Part shown: one piece after another, positions 30,927 to 41,517 of the stretch
Layout: the number at the start of each line of letters is the position of its first letter
How positions within the stretch are numbered: position 1 is the stretch's first letter
Assembly (NCBI GenBank): GCA_038325765.1
Contig: JBBQJI010000006.1
Span: 124,001-188,000 of the forward strand
Origin: Xiheibacterium sp038325765
GTDB lineage: Bacteria > Myxococcota_A > Polyangia > Nannocystales > Nannocystaceae
DNA length: 64,000 nt
Reading direction: 5' to 3'
Position numbers and translations under genes: made by a program
Notes under the pieces: model-generated
Database searches by the model: none
Seen by the model: the letters and a program-made list of their open reading frames with translations, nothing else
Told to the model about the DNA's origin: nothing

Positions 30927-31786
30927 TCGGCGGAGGGCTGCGAGGTCGCGACGGGCGGGGTCGCGGCGCGCGCGGGCACCTTCGCCTCATCGCGCAGCAC
31001 GGCCCACAGGGCCTCCGGAAGATACGGCGCCTGTGCGCGGTGCTCCGCGACGAACGCGGCGCGCACCCGCAGGACGGTGGCGGCGGCCTCGCTGCCGCCG
31101 AGGGCCGACAGCTTGGTCCGGAGCATGCGTCGGAGATCCTCGGTCTCGGCCTGGGCGAGCTGGCTGGCGAGGAACTGCACCGCGAGCTCGCGTTCACCGT
31201 GTTCCGCCACCAGCGTCGCGGCGTACTGGCGGACCAGCGGGTCGGCCCCGAACGCCGCGGCGCGGCGGATGTGCTCGATGCCCTCGCGCCGCAGCGCGTC
31301 GCGCTCATCGGCGTCGTAGCCCGACGTCGACGGCACTTGGGTCAGTAGGAGCATGCCGAGGGGATACAGCAGCTCGTGGCTCTCGGGGAACTGGACGAGG
31401 CCGCGGCGGTAGATGTCGATGGCACGATCGACCATGGGCCGGTCGATCTGCGCCTGGCCGGTGTACACGGCCGTGATCCCGCCCCACAGGTACGCCCGCC
31501 GGAAGCGGGGCGCGAGACCGGTGATCGCGTCGACGTAGCGGCCGGTCGCCGCGATCTGATCGGTGCCGAGGTTGGCACCCGAGTAGATGAGCGCGCGGAC
31601 CCAGATGAGATCGGCGAGCGCTTCGCGATAGCCCATCGCCATCGGGATGAGGTGCTCGGGGGGGGGCACGTAGAGCACGTCGAGCTCGGGCGGGACCTCA
31701 TCCCTTTGGGTGAGCACCGCGTCGTGGGCGATGTGGGCGGCCGCCGCGAAGCCGGCAACGAGCAGCCAGGGCAGCAACCGGCGCAT
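30923..31786 (-). CDS. membrane-anchored TPR-like protein
   Basis: A 287-aa protein starting MRRLLPWLLVAGFAAAAHIAHDAV, a signal anchor or uncleaved signal. The rest is helical with TPR-like phrases: RRAYLWGGITAVYTGQA, GLVQFPESHELLYPLGMLLL, and a C-terminal array of short helical repeats. The segment AMGYREALADLIWVRALIYSG resembles repeats in myxobacterial and bacterial inner-membrane TPR scaffolds. Function unknown. It lies downstream of the pilin genes on the same strand, about 100 bp beyond the pilin terminator, so it is probably transcribed separately, and it converges with the PEGA kinase gene with a 4-bp overlap of stop codons. Confidence 0.82.
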
Positions 31787-31800
31787 CGGAGGTGAGGGTA

Positions 31801-31844
31801 GCAAATGCAAACGGCGGCTGGGATCCGAGGATCCGCAGCCGCCG
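31801..31844 (-). terminator. intrinsic terminator of the pilin gene
   Basis: A 15-bp stem with one bulge is formed by 31812-31826 and 31829-31844 (the central part pairs GGATCC with GGATCC around a 2-nt loop). On the minus strand it is followed by a TTTGCATTTG stretch, so it ends transcription of the pilin gene 31890-32561. Confidence 0.75.
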
Positions 31845-31889
31845 CGTGCGGGGGTCGTGCGAGCGCAGCCGGCCGACGGCCGGCGTGCC

Positions 31890-32561
31890 TCACTCGACTT
31901 CTTGATCGATGTACAGACCAGCCGCGCCGTTCACACCGTTTTGGTCCGCGGCGCCCGAACGCTCGTAGGTGGAAAACGGCTGGGGGCCGCCGGAGGCTGC
32001 GTCCGCGTCGAGGTCACCGAACGCCTGTGCGGTGAACTGACAGCTTCCGAACCCGGTTCCGCTGTTGTCCGCGAGGAATTCGTAGTGGAAGTAGTGGGCC
32101 TGCTCCATCTGGAAGTTGAGGCCATTCCACACCGGGTTGTCACCCCACAGATTCAGCTCGTAGTAGCCGGCTCCGGCGCCGCCGACCGCCGGTACGCAGC
32201 GCCCGCCCGGTCCATCGTTGCAGTCGAGGCCGAGGATCGGGGTGGTGCCGGCGCTGGACGGACCGATCGGCGCACCGCTTTGGTGAGGGCATCGGTGCGG
32301 TGCGAGGTTGCTGATCGCTCCGCCGCCGCCGATGAGCCCGACCGCGCCGCGCTCGACGTGCTCCTCGTTGAAGTACGCCGACGCCGCGTCGAACATCTTC
32401 GCGAGTTGCACGCGGGCTTCGGAGGTCTTGCTCCGGCGCATGTACTTGGTGAGCGCCGGGATGGCGATCGCGGCGAGGATGCCGAGGATCGCGACCACGA
32501 TCATGATTTCGATGAGCGTGAAACCGCGGGACTTCTTCAGGCGCTGGATGTCGAGGAACAT
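31890..32561 (-). CDS. type IV pilin-like protein (class III signal peptide)
   Basis: A 223-aa prepilin. The leader of 13 residues ends at Gly13, and the mature protein starts FTLIEIM with the conserved Glu at position 5; a hydrophobic helix follows to about residue 35. The remainder is a globular domain with paired Cys (about C91-C114-C121) and Gly-rich loops. Prepilins are inserted in the inner membrane, cleaved by PilD and polymerised into pili or pseudopili. The site AAAGG lies about 10 nt before the ATG. The gene lies behind a second pilin-like gene and a PilR-like regulator. It could be the major PilA or a minor pilin; size is large for PilA. Confidence 0.92.
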   Translation of the reverse strand: MFLDIQRLKKSRGFTLIEIMIVVAILGILAAIAIPALTKYMRRSKTSEARVQLAKMFDAASAYFNEEHVERGAVGLIGGGGAISNLAPHRCPHQSGAPIGPSSAGTTPILGLDCNDGPGGRCVPAVGGAGAGYYELNLWGDNPVWNGLNFQMEQAHYFHYEFLADNSGTGFGSCQFTAQAFGDLDADAASGGPQPFSTYERSGAADQNGVNGAAGLYIDQEVE

Positions 32562-32624
32562 GGGGTTCTGGACCTTTCTAGTGGGGCGATGCGGCGCCGC
32601 AGGGCGCGGGGATGAGCGATGGCG

Positions 32625-33299
32625 CTACTCGTTCTCTCGATACGTGTTGGTAGCGTCGGTCGACATGGAGACCGTGGTGGCGTAGTGGGTCGTCGTGAAC
32701 GCCCAGAACTCGCCGTCGTAGTCGAAATCACACAGGGCGTAGCTGAAGAACCAGTCGTGGTCGTAGAACTGCTCGGTGCCGGCGGGAAACTCCTGGGCGA
32801 TGAGCACCGCACCGCCGACGTCGGCGGGGATGTCGTCGTTGCCGCCGGGCGCGGTCGTTCCCCAGCCGGAGATCGTCGCGTAGCCACACAGCGAGTGGCC
32901 GTTTTGCGGCATGAACTGCAGCGCATCGAAGCCGTGGACCGCCTCGCCGCCGCGGAACATCGACCCGGCGGCGCCTGTCGCCGTATAGCCGTTGTCGGCG
33001 GGGAGCCACAGCACCGGCCCGGCGATGCCTTCCAACGTGGTGGCATCGGGATAGGTGCACGTCGGGCCCTCGCAGTCGGTGCTGCTCGCGTAGTGCCCCG
33101 ACTTGGCGAAAAATGTCTTCTGGCGCAGCGTCAGGCTCGAGAGGTCGGCGACCACCTCGGTCTTGTGCGCGCTGCGGATGTGCTTGCTGTACGCGCCCAC
33201 GGCAACGACCGCGAGCACCGCCAGGATCACCACCACCGTCATCAGCTCGATGAGCGTGAAGCCGCGCATGGCTCGCGCGGCGGTGGGATTGCCGGACAC
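32625..33299 (-). CDS. second type IV pilin-like protein
   Basis: A 224-aa prepilin with cleavage after Gly13 when read from GTG 33299, giving the mature start FTLIELM. Its leader is then 13 residues, the same as in the following pilin gene. Starting at ATG 33269 would leave a leader of only three residues, which is too short. The globular domain carries three Cys pairs, DCEGPTCTYPD among them. It is 63 bp upstream of the sister pilin and probably co-transcribed. A sigma-54 type promoter (33314-33329) lies right before it, in conflict with a normal 5' leader for the GTG, so the start remains uncertain. Confidence 0.9.
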   Translation of the reverse strand: MSGNPTAARAMRGFTLIELMTVVVILAVLAVVAVGAYSKHIRSAHKTEVVADLSSLTLRQKTFFAKSGHYASSTDCEGPTCTYPDATTLEGIAGPVLWLPADNGYTATGAAGSMFRGGEAVHGFDALQFMPQNGHSLCGYATISGWGTTAPGGNDDIPADVGGAVLIAQEFPAGTEQFYDHDWFFSYALCDFDYDGEFWAFTTTHYATTVSMSTDATNTYRENE

Positions 33300-33313
33300 T
33301 GGAGCGGACCATG

Positions 33314-33329
33314 AGCACGAGCCGTGCCA
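33314..33329 (-). promoter_or_regulatory. sigma-54 (RpoN) type promoter of the pilin genes
   Basis: On the minus strand the site reads TGGCACGGCTCGTGCT, one mismatch from TGGCACG-N4-TTGCW, with GG and GC at the invariant spacing. It sits between the pilin gene and the gene for a sigma-54 activator of the NtrC/PilR type. Transcription would start near 33303. Confidence 0.7.
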
Positions 33330-33485
33330 AGGCCGCCCACGGCCCCAAGCCGGCCGTACTCCACATCTGCCGCGGAAGCGCGGGCGAGTCCGGCCCGAAC
33401 GGGGCCGCGCCCCGCCGACAATTTTCGGCGGAGGCGCCGAAAAACGTCACCGCGAGCGCCGCGTTCGGGCGCACCCGGTCCGCAC

Positions 33486-34886
<1,401 letters not shown>

Positions 34887-34948
34887 GCGGCCAGTGTTGC
34901 CGGGATCGTCGCCGCCGGCAAACTTCGCCGCGCGCCGGCGCGACGCCG

Positions 34949-35779
34949 TCACACGACGCGCCGCAGCACGACGAGCAGGTGAGCACCGAATCCGCGCAGC
35001 AAGGCGCGGTCGCGCGCCGCCCACTCGAGGCGCGCGATCAACCGGCCGACGATCGGGATCGCGAGCACGTGGGGCCACGCGGCGAAGACCCGCAGCCCGT
35101 GCAGATCACCGACGGCCAGCGCCGGCGGCAACATCTCCATCAGCCGCGGCAGGGTGTCGAAGCGCGTGACGCCGCGATCGGACTCGACCACGAGCGGGCC
35201 CGGCTCGATCACGTTCGCCGGGTGGCGGATGCCGTGGTAGGCGCCCCAAAGGCTGCGGGGGTTGTCGATCTGGCAGATCGCGGTGCCGCCGGGGACCAGC
35301 ACCCGGCCGAGCTCCGCGAGCATCGATCGGGCCGCGGCCTCGGAGCTGGGCCCGTCGTGACCGAGATGGGGCAGGGTGCGCAGGCTGAACACGCACTCGA
35401 AGCTGCCGTCGCGGAACGGCAGGCGGATCTGGGCGCCGTGGCCCAGATCGACGGCGTCGACCATCGTCAGCGTGGCCGCGCGCGGCCGGACCCACTCGGT
35501 GACCCGCGGCGCGCCGTGGCCGAGATCCAGCGTGGTGCGGCCGACCGCGTGGCGCAGCACGATCTCGCCCGCAAGGCGATCGCAGAGCTTGGTGAGGGCG
35601 GCTGCGCGCCGCGAGCTGTCGACCGGGCGCGCAGGCACGCCCACGGGGGCGAGGATCATCGGCGCAGGCCCGGGGCCGTCCTTGCGAACGCCAGCGCCCG
35701 ATCCGGGGCCCCCGGTCCCGCCATTCACCTCGGGCACGACGCCACCTCGGGGCTTCGTTGACCCGCTCACGGCCCCCAT
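34949..35779 (-). CDS. class I SAM-dependent methyltransferase-like protein
   Basis: A 276-aa protein. After a 70-residue Gly/Pro-rich unstructured head, the SAM-binding core is seen in TLDLGHGAPRVTEWV (motif I), TMVDAVDLGHGAQIRLPFRDGS, FECVFSLRTLPHLG (motif IV) and LAELGRVLVPGGTAICQI (motif V-like). The C-terminal RLEWAARDRALLRGFGAHLLVVLRR resembles methyltransferases that act on lipids or glycans. The substrate is unknown. It is the gene upstream of the PilR-like regulator on the same strand, with about 60 bp between them. Confidence 0.85.
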   Translation of the reverse strand: MGAVSGSTKPRGGVVPEVNGGTGGPGSGAGVRKDGPGPAPMILAPVGVPARPVDSSRRAAALTKLCDRLAGEIVLRHAVGRTTLDLGHGAPRVTEWVRPRAATLTMVDAVDLGHGAQIRLPFRDGSFECVFSLRTLPHLGHDGPSSEAAARSMLAELGRVLVPGGTAICQIDNPRSLWGAYHGIRHPANVIEPGPLVVESDRGVTRFDTLPRLMEMLPPALAVGDLHGLRVFAAWPHVLAIPIVGRLIARLEWAARDRALLRGFGAHLLVVLRRVV

Positions 35780-35809
35780 GGTACGCCTTTGCCCTGCCCG
35801 GAGCGCGTG

Positions 35810-36802
35810 ATGCCGACCAAGATCCTCGCGATCGATGACAGCAAGACCATGCGACTGGCGATCAAGATCACCTTCGCCGCCGAAGACGCTGACGTGACCG
35901 CCGTCAGCAAGGGGTCAGAGGCGATCGCCCGTGCAAAGCAGCTCGGAGCCGACATCGTCCTGGTCGATGCCAACCTCGCCGCCGGTGAGCCCAGCGGCTA
36001 CGACGTCTGCGAGCAGCTTCGCGCCGACCCCGACACGGCCAGGATCCCGGTCCTGATTCTGGTGTCGAATCAAGGCGGTGTGGACGCGGCGCGACTCAAG
36101 CGCTGCGGCGCCGAGGGCTTCATCGCCAAGCCCTTCGAGACCCAGGAGCTGATCGACAAGGTCGCCGAGGCGATCGGCAAGGGCGGGTCGACCTCGCCCG
36201 GGGCGGCCGCGCCGTCGCCGAGTCCGGTCGCCGCGCCGGCACCGGCCGCGCCGATCGCGGCTGCGCAGTCCGTCGCCGCGCCGCACTCCGTCGCCGCGCC
36301 GCAGCCCGTCGCGCCGCCACCGGCCTTCGCCGCGCCGCAGCCCACCGCGACTTCGCAGCCTTTCGCCGCGCCTCAGGCCACCCCGCGCCCGCCGGTGGCG
36401 TCGCCCCCCGTGGCGAAGACGCTGCCGGTCGGTGGCGCGCCCGGCCCCGTGGCGGCGCGTGCTGCGGTCGCGCCGATTGCATCGCCGCAGTCGCAGGCCG
36501 CGCCGGCCCCCACGACCGCGCGCAACCTTCAGCCAATCGCCCGACCCGCCGACCAGGGCGACGCGGAGCCGCCGATTCCGATCGCGATCCCGATCCCCTT
36601 CGCGCCCGCTGGCGATCCCACGCCAGGGATGCTCGCGCGGCTGCGTGCCCAAGGTGGCTCCGCCGCGGCGGGGCTCGACCCCAAGGTCGCCGAGGCGATC
36701 ATCGCGCTCAGCCGCGAGGTGCTCGAGGCGGTCGCGTGGGAGGTCGTGCCCGAGTTGGCCGAGCAGATCGTCCGCGCGCGCGCCGAAGCCAAAGTCGGCT
36801 GA
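35810..36802 (+). CDS. response regulator with long linker and C-terminal peptide motif
   Basis: A 330-aa protein. The receiver domain is complete: D9-D10, phosphoacceptor D53 in VLVDANL, Ser86 in the switch position and K107 in FIAKPFE. Residues about 125-290 are Ala/Pro-rich with repeated AAPQP units and likely disordered. The last 40 residues, DPKVAEAIIALSREVLEAVAWEVVPELAEQ and onward, form an amphipathic helix whose EAVAWEVVPELAE core is typical of deltaproteobacterial response regulators with a docking peptide. No output domain for DNA binding exists, so it acts by protein contact. GGAG 7 nt before ATG 35810 supports the start. It diverges from the methyltransferase. Confidence 0.9.
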   Translation: MPTKILAIDDSKTMRLAIKITFAAEDADVTAVSKGSEAIARAKQLGADIVLVDANLAAGEPSGYDVCEQLRADPDTARIPVLILVSNQGGVDAARLKRCGAEGFIAKPFETQELIDKVAEAIGKGGSTSPGAAAPSPSPVAAPAPAAPIAAAQSVAAPHSVAAPQPVAPPPAFAAPQPTATSQPFAAPQATPRPPVASPPVAKTLPVGGAPGPVAARAAVAPIASPQSQAAPAPTTARNLQPIARPADQGDAEPPIPIAIPIPFAPAGDPTPGMLARLRAQGGSAAAGLDPKVAEAIIALSREVLEAVAWEVVPELAEQIVRARAEAKVG

Positions 36803-36958
36803 CGGGCGTGGTGTCATCGCGGCCTGATGTCGATCGCGCCGTGATCTCGAAAAACCTCGCGATGCAGTGAAACCATCGACCCCGCCGGATGGGTCGCGCG
36901 AGAATCGTGCGTGAGGTCATCTTCACCGCGCCCAGCCCCATGGCACGCTGCGCGCCAG

Positions 36959-39019
36959 ATGCTCCGACCCTCGCCCGTCGTCGTCGTCGCCGCGCTCCTC
37001 GTGGCGTGCAAGCCCTCCCGCAGCGATTCTCCCGAGCCCCACCCAGTCGCCACGGCCACCGCTGCGGAGGTGGCCTCGTCGATGGATCGGGCCGCGGATC
37101 CCTGCCAGGACTTCTATCGTTATGCCTGCGGCGGCTGGATCGACGCGACGCCGCTGCCCGCCGACCAGCCGCGCTTCGGTCGGTTCCACGCCCTGCGCGA
37201 GCGCAACAACCTCGCGGTGCGGGGCATCCTCGAGCGCGCCGCGGCGCGTGAGGGCGACAAGCTCGGGCAGTTCTGGGACAGCTGCACCGACGAGGTCGGC
37301 ATCGAGGCGCGGGGGCTCGCGACGATCGAGCCGTTGCTGGCCCGGATCGATGCGACCGGGGCCACCGGGTCCACCGGGTCCACCCAGAATACTTCGCCGC
37401 TGTTCGCGTTGCTCGGCGAGCTGCACCTGCGGCGCGTCGGCGTGCTGTTCGATCTCGACGTGCAGCCCGACTACAAGCAGCCGGGCACGAACCTCGCGTT
37501 CTTCAGCCAGGGCGGCCTCGGACTGCCCGACCGCGAGTTCTACCGCGGCGCCGAGGCCCGTCTCACGTCGCTGCGCGCGGCCTACCTCGCCCACGTCGCG
37601 CGCATGCTCGAGCTGTCCGGCATGCCCGGCGACGCGGCCGCCAAGGCCGCCGCCGACATCGTCGCCTTCGAGGCTCGCCTGGCCGAGGCCGCGCTACCAC
37701 GCGAGGCGTTGCGCGAGCCCGAGACCCGCTACCACAAGCTCGATCGGGCCGGTCTCGACGCCCACGCCGCGCTGCCGTGGGCGAGCTACTTCGAGGCCAT
37801 CGGCCGCCCCGACACTTTGGCGGTGAGCCTGGCGCCGGCGACCTACTTCCCGGCCTTGGCCGAGATCCTCGCGAGCACGCCGCCTGTGACGGTGCGCAAC
37901 TACCTGCGTTGGCACGTGCTGCACGCTGCGGCCGATCACCTGCCATCAGCGTTCGTGCAGGCCAACTTCGAGTTCTACGGCAAGGCCCTGCGTGGGCAGG
38001 CCGAGCTCGCGCCGCGGTGGAAGCGATGCGTCGAACATGCTGATGCAGCGATGGGTGAGAGCATCGGCCGCGAGTTCGTGGCCGATGCGTTCCCCGCCCG
38101 CAGCCGCGACGTGGCGCTCGCGATGATCAAGGAGATCGAGGCCGCCTTTGCCGTAGGGCTGCCATCGCTGACGTGGATGGACCCGGCGACGCGCACCGCA
38201 GCGGAGGGCAAGATGCACGCGATCGCGAACAAGATCGGCTACCCCTCGAAGTGGCGTGACTACGGCGCGCTGCCGATCGTCGACGACCACCTCGCGAACG
38301 TGGCCGCCGCCGCGCAGTTCGAGATGGCGCGGCAGGTGAGCGAGATCGGTCGCCCCGTCGACGACGAGCGCTGGCACATGACGCCATCGACGGTGAACGC
38401 CTACTACAACCCCAGCGGCAACGAGATGGTGTTCCCCGCCGGCATCCTCCAGCCGCCGTTTTTCCACCACGAGTGGCCGATGGCGATGAATTTCGGTGGC
38501 ATCGGCATGGTCATGGGCCACGAACTCACCCACGGCTTCGACGACTCGGGCCGAAAGTTCGACGGCGACGGCATGCTCCGCGAGTGGTGGGCGCCCGAGG
38601 TCGGCGCGCGCTTCGAGGAGCGTGCTCAGTGCGTCGACGATCTCTACTCCGGCTACGAGGTCCAGCCCGGCGTCCACCTGTCGGGCAAGCTGACGCTCGG
38701 GGAGAACATCGCGGATCTCGGCGGTATCAAGGAGTCGCACCGCGCGTACCTGCAGTGGGCCGAGGCCAACGGCGTCGATCCGCACGCCGAGGCGATGGAC
38801 GGCCTCACCCACGAGCAGCTGTTCTTCGTCGCGTTCGGGCAGATCTGGTGCACCAAGAGCACGCCAGAGAACGACCAGGTCATGGCGATGACCGATACCC
38901 ACAGCCACCCGCGGTACCGCGTCAACGGCCCGCTCGCCAACCTCGGCGAGTTCAGCACCGCGTTCGCGTGCGAGGCTGGCGAGCCGATGCGGCCCACCGA
39001 CACCTGCGAGGTGTGGTGA
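36959..39019 (+). CDS. M13-family (neprilysin-like) metallopeptidase lipoprotein
   Basis: A 686-aa zinc endopeptidase with lipoprotein signal MLRPSPVVVVAALLVAC (Cys17). The catalytic motif is H521-ELTH-H525 in MGHELTHGFDDSG, with E582 in ENIADLGG as the third zinc ligand, plus the M13 substrate-binding phrase NAYYNPSGNEMVFPAGI and the conserved C-terminal CEVW end. The enzyme should cleave oligopeptides at the outer surface or in the periplasm. A longer frame from GTG 36911 is rejected since the lipobox begins at 36959. It converges with the acylase lipoprotein gene, 36 bp apart; both appear to process extracytoplasmic amide bonds. Confidence 0.94.
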   Translation: MLRPSPVVVVAALLVACKPSRSDSPEPHPVATATAAEVASSMDRAADPCQDFYRYACGGWIDATPLPADQPRFGRFHALRERNNLAVRGILERAAAREGDKLGQFWDSCTDEVGIEARGLATIEPLLARIDATGATGSTGSTQNTSPLFALLGELHLRRVGVLFDLDVQPDYKQPGTNLAFFSQGGLGLPDREFYRGAEARLTSLRAAYLAHVARMLELSGMPGDAAAKAAADIVAFEARLAEAALPREALREPETRYHKLDRAGLDAHAALPWASYFEAIGRPDTLAVSLAPATYFPALAEILASTPPVTVRNYLRWHVLHAAADHLPSAFVQANFEFYGKALRGQAELAPRWKRCVEHADAAMGESIGREFVADAFPARSRDVALAMIKEIEAAFAVGLPSLTWMDPATRTAAEGKMHAIANKIGYPSKWRDYGALPIVDDHLANVAAAAQFEMARQVSEIGRPVDDERWHMTPSTVNAYYNPSGNEMVFPAGILQPPFFHHEWPMAMNFGGIGMVMGHELTHGFDDSGRKFDGDGMLREWWAPEVGARFEERAQCVDDLYSGYEVQPGVHLSGKLTLGENIADLGGIKESHRAYLQWAEANGVDPHAEAMDGLTHEQLFFVAFGQIWCTKSTPENDQVMAMTDTHSHPRYRVNGPLANLGEFSTAFACEAGEPMRPTDTCEVW

Positions 39020-39055
39020 GTGGCCCGGGCCCGCGCCCGCGCCACCGTGCGGCCA

Positions 39056-41458
39056 TCAGTCGGCGATCAGCAGGCGGAACTCCTGCTGGTCGGCGCGGAT
39101 GTCCTCGTCGCGCCACAGGATCGGGCGCCACTGCTCCTCGCTGAACGCCGCGGTCTGATCGGCCCAGTGCGGTGAGTCGGGGTCGCTCGACTGCGAGTAC
39201 GTGAGGAACGCCGTCGCGTCGGGGCCCTCGTCAGTGTACTGCATCGTCATGATGAAGCTGGTGCCGTAGTTCACGACGTAGCCCTCGGTGGTGAGGCCGG
39301 TCGATTCGTTGATGACCTCGCCGCGCGACATCGGCTCCTCGAGGTACGTCATCAGGATGTCGTAGTCGATGAGATTGGTGACGCCCTCGGGCCTGCCGCC
39401 GCCGTGGATCGGGATCCGGCGGTCGCCCTTTTTGGTGTACTGGGTGTCACGCAGCGAGGCATTGGCGGCGATGCCGGCCTTGCGCAGGCGCAGCGCGGCG
39501 CCGGCGAGGGCGCCCAACGCGAAATCCTCTCCACCCGCGTCGGGCGTGGCCAGGGTGTTCGGCGTCTCGACCGGGTTATCGGGATCGAACGGTGTCGCGA
39601 ACATCAGGCCCTCGTCGAACAGCTGACGGTAGGGGTACTCGCCGAGGAACTCGCGGAAGGCGACCGCCCCGCGGCTGTCGAGGTCGAGCCGCAGATCCCA
39701 GCCGGCGAGAGCGTCGCACACCGGACCGATCGCGACATGCTCGATGACCTCCGTGTCCGGGTTGCGGTACGCGACGGTGTCGACGCCGGTGCAGCGCGCG
39801 ACCAGATCGTCGCGCACGAGCTCGGCGATCATGCCGCGGTTGGACAACGCCGCGGCCTGGAGCTCGGCCAGATCGAAGCGGCCGTCGGCACCCGACGCCG
39901 CGCCCTCGCCGAGCTCGGTGAGGGTGCGGATGTTCATGCGGGTGCGGGGGCTGCGGGGCGTGCCCTCGAAGCCGTGCAGCGGCGTGTAGCCGACCAGCGG
40001 CTCGGCGGGGTTGGTCAGCCAGTGGCTGTCGTTGGCGTTGTGGATGAAGTCGTCGCGCTCGAGCTGCGGCACGTTGGCGAAGGCGATGAGGCCGGGATCG
40101 CGGGCGTCGGGATCGTCGACCCACTCGTACAGCGAATCGGAGCCGTCGAGGAGCACGACGTCGTTCTCGGCCAGCGCGCCGGTGAGGAAGTCGCTGGCGC
40201 GGCGGTCGAGCCAGCCCTCGATCGCCGCTGGGCTGAGGTTCGGCGTCGGGGTGGTGTCGGCGTACCACGCCTCGCCCTTCGCGCTGGTCGCCATGGTGTT
40301 GACCCACGGGATGCCCTGCTCGCGGGCGTGGACCTCTCGCAGCTCGTCCATGCTGCGCGCCTGGTTCATGCCGGTGAACTGGGCGATGAGCTTGGTGTTG
40401 TCGATGTTGGTGTCGCGGTAGGTGAGCACCAGATCGGCGCTCCAACCAAACGGCTGCACGTCGAGGATCGGCCCGTAGTGGCTGTGCCACATCACGCGTG
40501 ACACCTGGCGGAGGCTGCCGTCGTCTTCGAGGACATCGACGGTGAACGGTAGCGCCTCCATCGCCCGATACTCGCCATCGTAGAGGTAGCGCGTGGGATC
40601 GGCGGGGTCGAGCGTGAGCGAGTACATCGTGAAGCGATGGCCGTCGGACACCGTGTGTGTCCAGGCGACGTGCTCGTTGAAGCCGATGAGCACGCCGACG
40701 ACGCCGAGCAACCCCACGCCGTATACGTCGAGCTCGCCCGGGACCCGCAGGTGGCTCTCCCACAGCTTGAGCTCGCCTTGCCACGGGAAGTGCGGGTTGG
40801 CGAGCAGCATGCCGCGCCCCTCGGCCGAGCGCGCCCGACCGATGCCCCAGCCGTTGCTGCCGGGCTTGGCCCGCGCCAGCTCCGACAGCGGCGGCGGCTC
40901 GGCGGACGGATACGACATCGCGCCGGGTGGACGCGCACTGGCGATGTAGCCGGAGAGCGCGCGCGCGCTGGCCAAGGTGCCGAGTTCGACGTAATGGGCG
41001 AACAGATCGATCTCGTCGATCGTGCGCAACCACGGCTCGTCGGCGCAGGGCAAGGTGCTGCCGGCCGTCGTGATGAACTCGTTGTAGCCCGCCACGTATG
41101 CCGAGATGAGATCCTTGATCTCCTGTGGCTGGCCCTCGAAGCCGCTCTGGGCGCGGCCGTAGATGTCGAGGGTGAGGTGGGTGAAGTCGCTGTCGAGGTT
41201 CGCGTTGTCCTCGCCAGGGCCGAAGAAGCGCGCACGCTCGCTGCGGACCTTGACGATCTGATCGGCCAGGATGCAGCCGCCGTCGCGGGCGAACGCGAAG
41301 GCCTGGGCGTAGGCGGCGCTTGGCATGTCCTGGGCCTCGATGTGGGGGATGCCCCACGACGTCCAGCGGATCGATGCCTTGTACAGGTGGCCGTCTTCGG
41401 TGCAGGCACCGGCGGACAGGGCGACGAGCGAGAGGGCGGCGACGTTGCGCAGGTTCAC
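39056..41458 (-). CDS. penicillin acylase-family (S45) Ntn-hydrolase lipoprotein
   Basis: An 800-aa lipoprotein (start GTG 41458, lipobox SAGAC, Cys19). It is a penicillin G acylase/AHL acylase-family precursor: an alpha-chain part with SWGIPHIEAQDMPSAAYAQAFAFARDG, and a cleavage site in KPGSNGWGIG where G200/S201 would be cut to free the N-terminal Ser201 nucleophile. Further family landmarks are ANPHFPW, GVLIGFNEHVAWTHT and SHYGPI. Aculeacin and AHL acylases such as PvdQ have the same layout. Substrate could be a lactone, a lipopeptide or a beta-lactam; the sequence does not decide. It converges with the M13 lipoprotein gene. Confidence 0.92.
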   Translation of the reverse strand: MNLRNVAALSLVALSAGACTEDGHLYKASIRWTSWGIPHIEAQDMPSAAYAQAFAFARDGGCILADQIVKVRSERARFFGPGEDNANLDSDFTHLTLDIYGRAQSGFEGQPQEIKDLISAYVAGYNEFITTAGSTLPCADEPWLRTIDEIDLFAHYVELGTLASARALSGYIASARPPGAMSYPSAEPPPLSELARAKPGSNGWGIGRARSAEGRGMLLANPHFPWQGELKLWESHLRVPGELDVYGVGLLGVVGVLIGFNEHVAWTHTVSDGHRFTMYSLTLDPADPTRYLYDGEYRAMEALPFTVDVLEDDGSLRQVSRVMWHSHYGPILDVQPFGWSADLVLTYRDTNIDNTKLIAQFTGMNQARSMDELREVHAREQGIPWVNTMATSAKGEAWYADTTPTPNLSPAAIEGWLDRRASDFLTGALAENDVVLLDGSDSLYEWVDDPDARDPGLIAFANVPQLERDDFIHNANDSHWLTNPAEPLVGYTPLHGFEGTPRSPRTRMNIRTLTELGEGAASGADGRFDLAELQAAALSNRGMIAELVRDDLVARCTGVDTVAYRNPDTEVIEHVAIGPVCDALAGWDLRLDLDSRGAVAFREFLGEYPYRQLFDEGLMFATPFDPDNPVETPNTLATPDAGGEDFALGALAGAALRLRKAGIAANASLRDTQYTKKGDRRIPIHGGGRPEGVTNLIDYDILMTYLEEPMSRGEVINESTGLTTEGYVVNYGTSFIMTMQYTDEGPDATAFLTYSQSSDPDSPHWADQTAAFSEEQWRPILWRDEDIRADQQEFRLLIAD

Positions 41459-41517
41459 GCGGGCAGGCTACCTCACCGCGTGGGGCGCCGCGCGGCCCTT
41501 CGCGCGCACGTCGTGCA

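Noticed and set aside
36940..36955. TGGCACG site before the M13 peptidase gene as a sigma-54 promoter
   Set aside because: The GC pair is spaced right but the -12 TT is missing, and the predicted start (about 36966) would lie inside the gene.
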